Source of the DNA: a virus
DNA: 64,000 nucleotides
Direction: 5' to 3' (one strand)
Virus record (IMG/VR): IMGVR_UViG_3300020178_000825
Location: 62,001-126,000 of that record
Part shown: piece by piece, positions 25,127 through 35,200 of the stretch
Numbering within the stretch: the first letter of the stretch is position 1
Layout of the letters: each line of letters starts with the position of its first letter
Position numbers and translations under genes: made by a program
The notes under the pieces: generated by a model
Database searches by the model: none
Told to the model about the DNA's origin: nothing
What the model saw: the letters and a program-made list of their open reading frames with translations, nothing else

Positions 25127-26265
25127 AAAAACTTTTCCAATTCTTTGATTACCATTTCTGATGTAATGGATTTAGTACACTCAAACTGTCTTTTAGTTTC
25201 TTTGTGGTCAGGACACCAATTCCAATCACCAGCATCTAATCTCAATCTATTGAAACAACCACTACATTTTCCTTCAGGTGTTCCAATTCTAATACAATCT
25301 TCCATTTCTGCCCAATCGTATGAGAATCCACTAATCAATACAGTCTTAGTTCCCAATGCCCAACTTAACCAACTCAATCCACTACCAATACCAATAAAGG
25401 CTTTAGATTTTCTCATCTCATCCATAACTGATTCTAATGTTCCTTCTGGGTGTTTAATGATTCCGTTAGGATGCTCGTTACCCATATATCCATCGTTTTC
25501 TCTGGATAATAATTTTACTTTGTATCCTTTATCATTTAACCAATCTACAACATCTTGCCAACCATTTGGATTATTCCAATACTTTGTTTGTGCGGTTCCA
25601 TGAATTGCAATAGTGATTAGTTTATTATCTTTTTTAATTTGTTTATCCACTAATTTTGGTTTAACTTCCTTAAAATCCATACCCAATATATCAGTTGCCA
25701 TTTTCTGCATTGGTTCATTTAAAAAATTAGATGGATGTTTTAACATTTTGTATGTATTATCTTCATTATAAAATAACCCTAATGAATACATAGCATATAA
25801 ATTATGTACATTTGTACCCGGTTCAACAAATTCTATGTTTGGGTATTGCTTTTCAAACATATGATTGTGAAATGTGGAAGTTATCATTTTACAATTATGT
25901 AGTTTACCAAACTCCTCAACATATGGAACCCAAGCCAAAGTATCACCCAATGCCTTCGAATCCAATGCTATATAAACTCTTTTATTTTCAGCATTATATT
26001 GATAATCTTCTACCAAAATATCACCTTCCCAAATTTTAACATTCCAATTAACAAAAAATTCAATACTACATTTTGCCCACTGCCCATTTGAGATATCTGT
26101 TTGGAAATGAATATAATTTGTTTTTGGGTCTATAAATTGTACTTTATAGTTTTTTGGTTGGGAACCCTTTACTTCGATATAAGCACCTCTAACAAAATTA
26201 AAAATAAAAGTATTTCTAACTTCTCTAATATTGTCCTCTAATTTTATTAAATTATCGTAAATCAT
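25123..26265 (-). CDS. BAHT-type (Aah/TibC) protein O-heptosyltransferase
   Basis: 380 aa from the ATG at 26265, which overlaps the upstream stop as TAATG; an in-frame TTG three codons earlier is less likely. The pattern fits the autotransporter strand-loop-strand O-heptosyltransferase family: a beta-rich N-domain, ALDSKALGDTLAWVPYVEEF, STFHNHMFEKQYPNIEFVEP, TNVHNLYAMYSLGLFYN, ATDILGMDFKEVKP, a GT9-like GIGSGLSWLSWALGTKTVLI with ISGFS, and four Cys near the C-terminus (about 334, 337, 351 and 363; CSGC, NWCPDHK, FECTK) matching the metal-binding finger of TibC. Known members move heptose from ADP-heptose to Ser residues of autotransporters. Here the acceptor is unknown; the giant fibre nearby is a candidate. 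Confidence 0.86.
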   Translation of the reverse strand: MIYDNLIKLEDNIREVRNTFIFNFVRGAYIEVKGSQPKNYKVQFIDPKTNYIHFQTDISNGQWAKCSIEFFVNWNVKIWEGDILVEDYQYNAENKRVYIALDSKALGDTLAWVPYVEEFGKLHNCKMITSTFHNHMFEKQYPNIEFVEPGTNVHNLYAMYSLGLFYNEDNTYKMLKHPSNFLNEPMQKMATDILGMDFKEVKPKLVDKQIKKDNKLITIAIHGTAQTKYWNNPNGWQDVVDWLNDKGYKVKLLSRENDGYMGNEHPNGIIKHPEGTLESVMDEMRKSKAFIGIGSGLSWLSWALGTKTVLISGFSYDWAEMEDCIRIGTPEGKCSGCFNRLRLDAGDWNWCPDHKETKRQFECTKSITSEMVIKELEKFL

Positions 26266-28448
26266 TATAACCAAGTTTTATTTTTTAAATCTAATAAAGA
26301 GTATCCTTCTGCTTGCTTTGAATATACTTTATTGGTTGTATATCTTTTTTCTGGATGTTCGTAGAATACGTGGTTATACCACAAATCAGCAACATCCCAC
26401 TTACAATCTTTGATTCTATCTAACCACCATTGTTTTTTACGATTTGGTATTAAATAAGCATGTGCTAAATCTTGATTATGTGCCGTTTTGGAAAACAACT
26501 CATCTATTTTTTCTTTACTTCTAGATGGATTATCAGCGAAAGATATGTAGGTAACATCATCTCTTTCTGATATGAAACAAGCTTTATGTACAATATCTAC
26601 AAACTCCTCTAAACCAGTATAAATAAATGCATCAGCTTCGAAGATAAGAGTATAATCAAAGTTATCATTATCCATTGTTTCCAAAGCACCTCTATGAGCC
26701 ATATAGCACCCATAATGCCCCCCAGTTATCCAACCCAAACCAGCACCAGGATATAACTCACCCGGTTTGTTATCTTTACTTAGATGTTCAGGCCTTCTAC
26801 AAAATTCCTTTGGTGCAAAATCAGTATAAGGTTTATTTACAATTGGTTCATAAACCATTCCATACCTTTCCAATTGTTTAAGTGAAGCTTGTGATACCAT
26901 TTCTCTTAAATCATTTGGCCTAGTCATTAGGTGTTTGATTTGAATACGAGGTTTTCTTCTAGCCCATTGAAATTTGTTTATTTGTTCAAACTGATAATAA
27001 AACGATTCTCTCACAGCATCAACTACTCCCATAAATTCCTTAACATAATCATCACCAGCAATAATTCCACCTGGCTTAACTTTTTTATACCAATATTTTA
27101 TATCTTTAATCACATCATCATATGTGTGGCCCGCATCCAAAAAAACAAAATCTAATGAGTTATTTTGAAATTGGGATGACGCATTTTCGGATGTATCTTT
27201 TATAATTTCAAAGTTGTTATAGTTGTTTGATAAAATTGTGTTATCTATAAATTCATAAAATACATCTCCCCCAAAACTATTTACAATACTCTGATGTAAA
27301 GTTTCATCAATTGTACCCTTAAACGTATCAACTGTTGTAAAATTAAAGTTCTTTTTTGAATATTTTATTTTGTTGGCCATATGATTGGTAGATTTACCTA
27401 ACCAACTACCAACCTCAACTATATTAGAATTATCGGGCAAATCCCTAATCACCTTATCGTATAAATCAGAATATGAAAACCAACCAGGTACTTCATTAAA
27501 ATCAGGTTGTAACTTTTCTAATATAATTTGTTTAGTATTATTTAAATCATCATCGATATAAGTAACCAGTGGATTATCATCATATGTATCCAAATAAGTA
27601 TGTAGTTTTCTGAATATAGATGGTAATCCATATGATAATGCTTCTTTAACCGATAAAGGATTTAATTCTAATTTAGAACTAAAATAAAACATATCCGATG
27701 CTTTGTAAAATTTATCTACATCATTTCGTTCTCCCCAAATAATACAATTATCGGGTTTAACATCCATTAAAGGTTTCCAATAATTTTCGAAGTTCATAGC
27801 TTGGTTTCCAACAAAGTGAAATTTAATTTTGTACTTTTCCATTTGTCTAGCTACCCCAAATATTTCACCTTGATTTTTACCCTCAGTAAATAAACCAATC
27901 ATCACTACATGCTTCCAATCGGATTCAAATCCTAATTCTTTTTTTGCAGATTTTTTATCATACTTAAAATCTTCAATTGGGTAATCCCAAATATCAGTTT
28001 CAATACCTAAATGTTCAAATTTTCTTCTACTCCACTCAGATACCAAAACATATCTATCTGGATGATATCTTATTTCGTCTGGATTTGTTAGTGAACCATG
28101 TGTGGTTACTACAATATTATAATTTCTTTTTTCATTATCAAAAATAATATCTAATAAAGATGTATCTACAAAATGATGTGGTATTTCGTGAAAATGAATT
28201 ATATCAGGATTTTCGGAATCTATAATCTCTAATAACTCTTTTTTATTTTCATATAAAGAGTATAGTTTCACTAAATCATTTATTTGATTTTTTTGAACTA
28301 CAAATACACCACCACTATGGTCATTATATTCAACAACAACTATTTCAAAATCATTTACAAATGTTTGGATTTGTTTGAGAAGATATTGTGGCATGCCCCC
28401 AGTAGAAAGATGGGGTGCAATGTATAACAGTTTTTTCTTTTTAGGCAT
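26265..28448 (-). CDS. Three-domain glycosyltransferase / methyltransferase / glycosyltransferase
   Basis: 727 aa. Domain 1 (about 1-320) is a GT4-type glycosyltransferase: LYIAPHLSTGGMPQYLL and the nucleotide-sugar region SSKLELNPLSVKEALSYGLP. Domain 2 (about 330-500) is a class I SAM methyltransferase: IVEVGSWLGKSTNHMA, TTVDTFKGTI, LDFVFLDAGHTYDDV, KPGGIIAGDDY. Domain 3 (about 530-690) resembles GT25-like or other small transferases: LGWITGGHYGCYMAHRGALE and YTLIFEADAFIYTG with an EADA acidic motif, then ERDDVTYISFADN. It is the first gene of the sugar cassette, driven by a Bacteroidota-type promoter. Predicted to extend and methylate a glycan; substrates unknown. Confidence 0.85.
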   Translation of the reverse strand: MPKKKKLLYIAPHLSTGGMPQYLLKQIQTFVNDFEIVVVEYNDHSGGVFVVQKNQINDLVKLYSLYENKKELLEIIDSENPDIIHFHEIPHHFVDTSLLDIIFDNEKRNYNIVVTTHGSLTNPDEIRYHPDRYVLVSEWSRRKFEHLGIETDIWDYPIEDFKYDKKSAKKELGFESDWKHVVMIGLFTEGKNQGEIFGVARQMEKYKIKFHFVGNQAMNFENYWKPLMDVKPDNCIIWGERNDVDKFYKASDMFYFSSKLELNPLSVKEALSYGLPSIFRKLHTYLDTYDDNPLVTYIDDDLNNTKQIILEKLQPDFNEVPGWFSYSDLYDKVIRDLPDNSNIVEVGSWLGKSTNHMANKIKYSKKNFNFTTVDTFKGTIDETLHQSIVNSFGGDVFYEFIDNTILSNNYNNFEIIKDTSENASSQFQNNSLDFVFLDAGHTYDDVIKDIKYWYKKVKPGGIIAGDDYVKEFMGVVDAVRESFYYQFEQINKFQWARRKPRIQIKHLMTRPNDLREMVSQASLKQLERYGMVYEPIVNKPYTDFAPKEFCRRPEHLSKDNKPGELYPGAGLGWITGGHYGCYMAHRGALETMDNDNFDYTLIFEADAFIYTGLEEFVDIVHKACFISERDDVTYISFADNPSRSKEKIDELFSKTAHNQDLAHAYLIPNRKKQWWLDRIKDCKWDVADLWYNHVFYEHPEKRYTTNKVYSKQAEGYSLLDLKNKTWL

Positions 28449-28463
28449 AAACGAAACTTTTTA

Positions 28464-28516
28464 GTGTATAGATACACTTCAATACAAATATACTAAAAAA
28501 TATTTGAATTACCAAA
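28464..28516 (-). promoter_or_regulatory. Host-type (Bacteroidota) promoter of the sugar cassette
   Basis: The minus strand reads TTTG (28513-28516), 20 bp, TATATTTG (28485-28492), the Bacteroidota -33/-7 consensus. A small inverted repeat GTGTAT/ATACAC (28464-28477) lies between it and the ATG at 28448 and may act as an operator or leader hairpin. Confidence 0.75.
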
Positions 28517-28520
28517 TATT

Positions 28521-28793
28521 TTAGTAAGTAATTGTACCTTTTTCTAAATCAATTTGTCCATTTGGATATTTTCCATCAATTTCAGCTAATTCTTTATTTA
28601 GAATTTCAATTGATTTATCCAAACTTTCACCTAATGTTAATTCCCTATTTTCCAAATCTTCAATACTTTTTGATAATTGTCTTTTTTGTACTGTGATTTG
28701 TCCTAATGAAATTACTATATTATTTTGTTCTTCTTGAATTTTTTTTAGTTTAGCAACTAAATTTAAATCCAATTGTTCTGTTTTGTTTTGCAT
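28521..28793 (-). CDS. Small coiled-coil protein, paralogue of the gene at 23573
   Basis: 90 aa. A predicted coiled coil (VQKRQLSKSIEDLENRELTL and flanks) ends in LAEIDGKYPNGQIDLEKGTI-TY, nearly the same as the end of the coiled-coil core in the gene at 23573. It lies just upstream of the sugar cassette, so the two paralogues bracket it. Function unknown. A late-type motif (28810-28817) precedes it. Confidence 0.7.
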   Translation of the reverse strand: MQNKTEQLDLNLVAKLKKIQEEQNNIVISLGQITVQKRQLSKSIEDLENRELTLGESLDKSIEILNKELAEIDGKYPNGQIDLEKGTITY

Positions 28794-28809
28794 GTTACCT
28801 TTATTTATA

Positions 28810-28817
28810 TATAAGTA
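28810..28817 (-). promoter_or_regulatory. Late-type promoter motif (TACTTATA)
   Basis: Reads ATATACTTATATATAAATAAAGG in part before the ATG at 28793, 17 nt away; C variant of the recurring motif. Confidence 0.45.
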
Positions 28818-28842
28818 TATATGAATTATATTTAACGAAAAA

Positions 28843-29232
28843 TTATTCCGGTTGAGTTGGTAAAGTATATGGAGGAGTTTGAGAAGTTACATCTCTTAAA
28901 TATTGTCGATATTGTAACCAATCATCTAATTTAGAACCAGTAATAGGAGAATGAGGAAGTACAACCCAATCCGATTTATCCAAAAGTTCATTTCTTTCTC
29001 TTCTAATATTTTGTAAATCTCTTTCGTTTTGTTCTTCGGTAGTTAATGGTACAACTGTGTGAATACCATCGATTACTCTACATCTAGTTTGCCTTGCCTC
29101 AATCCATTGTTCTTTTGTTAACTCTATGTTGGGAGTGTCCATAGAACCTGTATCGGGATGTATATCCGTTGGGAAAAATGCTTTATAATCCCCATTTTCA
29201 TCATAATGTCCAAAGTATCGTATATCACTCAT
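28843..29232 (-). CDS. Tail-fibre assembly chaperone-like protein
   Basis: 129 aa. The N-terminal part (MSDIRYFGHYDENGDYKAFF) and LTKEQWIEARQ are typical of small proteins encoded after phage fibres. The C-terminal RRERNELLDKSDWVVLPHSP and WLQYRQYLRDV match the conserved RxxRdxLLxxsDW...W..YRQxLRD pattern of phage tail assembly/fibre assembly chaperones. It starts 12 nt after the giant fibre gene, which is the likely client. Confidence 0.82.
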   Translation of the reverse strand: MSDIRYFGHYDENGDYKAFFPTDIHPDTGSMDTPNIELTKEQWIEARQTRCRVIDGIHTVVPLTTEEQNERDLQNIRRERNELLDKSDWVVLPHSPITGSKLDDWLQYRQYLRDVTSQTPPYTLPTQPE

Positions 29233-29243
29233 AATTTATTTTT

Positions 29244-32200
29244 TTAATGTCCGATTGCAATCCAAAATCCATAATTACCATCTAAAATTAATTCTACACC
29301 ATTTCTATCGTAGTTGTAAACATGATTATACCCGTTACTACCACCAGAATTTCTATTTGTAGAACAAACTACCGAATGAATAACATTTGGGAATTGGGTA
29401 GGGAATGCAACATATCTTGGTGATGATGTATCATAAATATGTCCCCATTGTAAGATAACACCACCAGGCAATTTTACATAACTATCATAGTTATCATTAA
29501 CTGAGTTAGTATCTGTGGTAGTTGCACCGGGACCATCATCTAATGATACAGCTAAGTTTTCAATATCTACACCATTGAGGTTATGGCCGTAAATATTTTT
29601 CCACATATCCGAAGCACTACCAAAATCAAAATCATCACCATTTTCTGGCATAAGATTACCTTTTACAGTCATTGCAGTCTGGCCAATTCCAGTTCCCGTA
29701 GCTTCGAAAATAGATTCTCCACCTTTTGCTTCTAAAATTGTTCCACCCCCAGTAGCTTGTCTAGGTATTTTAACAAATGTATCTGGGTCTGATACAACCT
29801 GAATACCACCTGCTTTAATTTCAACAAAGTTAGATGCTAACGCAAAACTAACATTAGTATCTAATAATAAATCAGGTTGATATCCACCCGCTCTACCCAA
29901 ATATCCAGCTGGTATTGGACCTGCTGCTCTTAGAGCATCATACCTAACAGTATGTGTTTTGTAACTATTTAAACTGTTACCAGATGAATCTACATTAATA
30001 GCTCTACCTGAAGCAGCTGCTAAACGTATAGAATATCTGAATGCTGCATTAGTTGCCGCTCGAGATATATTAATTGTTTTAGTTTGATTGCTTATTGCTG
30101 ATTGAGAACCAACATATCCACTTACAGTAGTAGCAGATGTATAAGTCCAAGTTGATGGGTTGTGTGATAAAATATCATTTGATATGTAATTATGAACACC
30201 CGGTACTTCAAATGTATATACCCACTCATCAGTTTCAATCTCTTCAACTGAATCAACTGTTTGTAGTTTTATAGTATCACCATCTACTATGTAAACTTTA
30301 GTTTCATTTGGTATAATATCAACTGCGGTTACTTCTTCATTATTATCTAACCAAAACCCATGAGTATCGGAAACTCTCACTTCCTTATCACCAACAACTA
30401 CTTTATAAACTTTATCTACTTTTCGTTTTTTTACTTTTTCTAATTTAAATGAATCAAATTTATTTATTTCATCTACACCATCTATTTTATCGTTCCAACT
30501 CCAAACTTTTAAAGGTTCACCACTAAATATCTGGTCTGCTCTCATTTTTCTTCCAGATGCTAATGTAATTTCAGTATCACCAGTTACTGAACTTATACCT
30601 GGGAAAGATGTTCCCCCACCACCACCGTCATTAACATCACCAACGTAATAATTACCAGCAGTATAATCACTTCTTGAATTAACGGCTGCTATTAATGTTC
30701 TACCCAAAACACTATTAGAGGTATCGGTATCTACACATTCTAAATAAAGATATGCATAGGCATATTTCGGAAAAGAACTTCCTCCATGTAGTTGAGAATT
30801 ATAAGTTGGATTATAATTTGGATAAGATGTAGTATGTGATACCGAACTACCTTCTGGTTTCATCAAATACATTTCTGGTACATTTATCGTTACTTCTAAA
30901 TCACCAGCAGTTACACCAAACAATCCATCATCTGTTCCCTCATCATCAGAATCACTTAATCCACCAGATATGTAACTACCAAATTGAACAAGTGTTGTTG
31001 TAGCACTGGATGCTTGTGATATTATACCGCTTGAATTTCCAGTACCAGCGTATCTAACATCACTGGGGTCTGGTGCTGCTGTTATCCATTCTACAGTAGT
31101 TGTAGTTCCACCCGTACCAGTTAAGGTATCCGATGGAGAAATAATTACTTTCTTAGCAGCTGCACTATCAAATAATTGTATTTCAGGAATATTAGGTTCA
31201 AATACGATTTCAGAGTTATCATCTCTTAATGCCTGAGTATCTTCATCAATTACCCAAGAACCAATTCTACCAGAATTAGCATTGATAATACCCTGAATGT
31301 TTGCATCGGAAGCTGATAATGCTCCCTGAGCATTTACACTAAATGATGCACTTACTCCAGTAGCTGGTACGCTGATTGTACCTCCAACAATATCCGAACC
31401 TTCAATTGCCCCACCAATAATATCCGAACTCATTTGTACTACACTACCATCATATCTAAAGAAACTACCATCAGGTCCTCTCATAGAAATTCTTGGAACA
31501 GTTGAACCAGATGGGAATCCGAAAAATAATCCTTGCGCATCATATGATGCAGTAAGCTGTCCCATAGATAAGAATGGGAGAGTTTGTCCATCCAATGAAC
31601 CAGATGTTGATATTCTTAATGCTTCTCCAGTTATACTTCTTGGTTCAACTCTACCAGCAGTAAGTGAACCAGCATTAATTGTATTTACACCTTCTCCACC
31701 ACCACCTGCATACATTCTATCAATTAAATATAAAGTTACGCTTCCTGCGTTATGTAGTTCTATATCACTACCATAGTTATTATCTTCCGTTGAACGTAAA
31801 GTTGTTGAGTTTAGATATTGAACAATTGGAATATACAAATCTACAATATTACCAATACCTAAAACAGGTACATCATATGCATGAATGTACGCACTCATTC
31901 TTGGGTCAGCTCCACTATCAAGGCTACCATGAAACCACTCATCTGGTATATAAGGTGAACCGATAGCATCTTCCCAAGATGAATCGGATGTTATAATTTG
32001 ATTTGTACCAGCTTGCCAAACTAAGTTAGAGGCATTGGCACCACCAGCATCTAAATTAAATGAACCAGTCCACCAAAAATCAATTTCATATGATGAATTA
32101 AGTGCGTATAAGTTTGGAGTTACTTTAAAGTGTGCATTATCTGAACCAAAGAAAGAACCAGATGCTGAACCTGTTACTAAGTTTGTTGTGGTTACAAGAC

Positions 32201-35200
32201 CAAATGCTGTCATAACTGCAGAACCACTACCAAATGGGTCTGCGGTTCTCGTCATTTGTTTATATGCATTATCACCAACATCAGAAATTGATGTATTTCT
32301 TTCAATAATTGCTCTACTACCTCCACCTTGATTTGTTATAGCATCCGTAAAATCAATATAAGATAAAGATTGAGTTACAACACTTTCACCAAAGTATTGA
32401 TTACCCACATCATATGTTGATGGGAAGAATACACCAGTATTATCAATTACCAATCCACCAAATATACCAGCCGATGCTGATACGATACCAGAAACTTTTA
32501 AATTACCCGATGATTGTTGGAATGATAATGAACCACCTTCTTCTCCTCCTAAATAAAAGTTACCATTATTATCTAAAAATGCGTTCCAATCAGTTCCATC
32601 GTGATAACCTAAATTATCAGAACCTAAATATAGACCTGGAACTGATGGAGTTGCTGGTAATTCTCCCAATTCGAAGAAATCAGGACTACTACCTGGTCCG
32701 AATTGATATTCCGATGGGTTTATAAATCCACCTGTTGCGTTGTTGATAGCATCAACGCTTGAAGTGGTTGCGGCAGAACCTCCTTTGATTTGTATCGAAC
32801 CTGCTATTTCTAAATCATAACCATCCCATCTTAGATATCTATCACCAGTATCATTTTCTATTGAGAATAATCCAGATGTTCCTTGTGTTCCATTAGGTCC
32901 ACCATCTTCAGTTACACCCAAAAATATACCTTGCTGTCCATATCCTTGAGTTCCTTGTCCGATGGCTATATAAGGTTCACTATCACCACCATAAATTGCT
33001 ATTTGTGGATTAACACTATAATCAGTTGATGGTTTACCAACATTTATTGTGTTTTCTACAAATGATTCTTCAAAAATTGCAATCTTAGCAGCTACGAAGA
33101 AATCTTCTTGTCCTAAGTATTCCCACCCAGTTGTTGCATCTTCATAACCTTCTTCATATGGTGGGCCAGGTGGTAATGTTGGTTGTGCGGTATATGGTGC
33201 ACTTCCATCAGTATATGCTGGTTTGTTTATAAGTGCTTCAGTTGTTGCCCAATAGTGTGTATCACCACTAATCTCTTGAACAACCGCATCTCTTCTTGTT
33301 CCAGTAAACAGATATGGAACATTCGCATTCCACTCACCTCTTACAACAACACCAGGACCAGTTGCTCCTTCGAATGTTACTGCAAATGATTGTGATAAGA
33401 AATAAGTTGCTCTACCATTTTCAATATCAACTTTGTAAACAATTGTTCCAGTTGGATTATCAAATGGTGAAGTCCAACCACCATTTGGTATTTCAGGTAA
33501 AGTTGCAGGGTTTCCAGCGAATATTCCCGTTTGATTTAAATAAGGACTTTTAGATTCTATCGATGCAGAATATTGTCCTAAGTTACCAATAAATACACCC
33601 TGCTCATCATAAACATAGTCGGATGGTGAATATGAAGTTACGTGAGTTAGCGGTGTTACACCTTTTACGGCTCTGATTACAGCACCACTACCAGTAAAGT
33701 GAGTTGTACCATCTACATCAGATGTAAGAGTTACAGATGGGTTATCCAATTGTACATTATAATTTGATGCTCCATCTTGTACACCAGTAATAGTAATTGC
33801 ATCAGTAGCTACTACATTAGCCGTTGAACCACCATCTCTAATTCGTACCTCCCAGCTTACAGTTTCACCAGCTTCAGTTGCATCACCAGAACCAACAGTT
33901 ACTGTATTTGTTTGTGAATATGGTTGCCACACATAACTATCTCTAAAGAATCCGTAATAAACAGAACCTGTTGTATTGTAAGCTTCAGCAGTTAATGTAA
34001 TTGCACCTAATGGAGATGTTACCTGTCCATCACCATCAAAGTGAACTACTTCTGATGTTGCTGTTAACTCAACACTTCTAGCGTTTGGAGGTGTAATACT
34101 TTTAACAAAATTTTGAGTTCTTTCAAAAACAGAAGATGAATATTCATGACCAGGTCCTAATGAAAATGGAAATACATTAATATTATATGTAACACTAGCA
34201 GATACATATGGATATTCAAATTCACTAAATTCAACACTAGCAGATATTCCACCTTCCAACGAAACTAAATTTGAAGTTATGTTTGTTGTATTAATAGATT
34301 CTAAAGTAAATGTACCAGGTGCACCACTACTGGTGTTTATTAAATTATCAGAACCCTCTTTTACCGTAATTGTTGTTGTAGCGTTGGAATAATCACCTAC
34401 AAATTCTACTTCATTAGCAATTAAAGTTACAGATTGAGGAACTATGTTTAGTTCTATTGGAGGAGGTCCATCTAATATTTTAGTAAAATTTTGAGTAAAA
34501 CTTTGTGTGTAAACAGATGATGTAAAGTAAGGTCTAATCTCTAATGGATATGTAATACTACCACTAAGTTGTGTAAAGTTTGATGATTCACTTACAATCA
34601 ATGATGCCGTATAATCAGTACCAAATGATGAAGTTAAGTGTAGTAATCCCACTTCAATGTTTTGTGAACTGATAGATTCGGATGCTATTGTAAACGTACC
34701 GGGTTCTGCACTACCCGTAAATATTAATCGTCTTGAACCCTGTCTTAAACTAATATCAGTTATAGATTGTTTAAAATCATTGACATTACCTCTACTATCC
34801 GATTTTAGATTTACAGTCTGAGGGTTAACTTCAAACAATACAGTTTCATCACCCGGCTTACCTTCAGGTACAATGGTGAAAATATGGTCAACTTGAACCG
34901 ATGCAGAAGTTACTGGTTCTGTGTAAGTAAAGTTTACCAATAGTTGTTTGCTTTGTGAAGCAGGTAACCCAATATATGAACCCAACTCACCATGTGGTGA
35001 ATAGAATCCATTCTCATCATATGCCGTTACCTCAATACTTTCATCTTTAGAATGAGATACAAAATACATCCAGTATTCAGGAACAAAATCTTTATTGATT
35101 GACATCGATGGGAATATCTCAATCGATGCTGATACTGGATTTGCTTTAGTACCCCTCTTATAAAAAGAACCCGTTACACTACTAAATTGCGGAGTAAATT

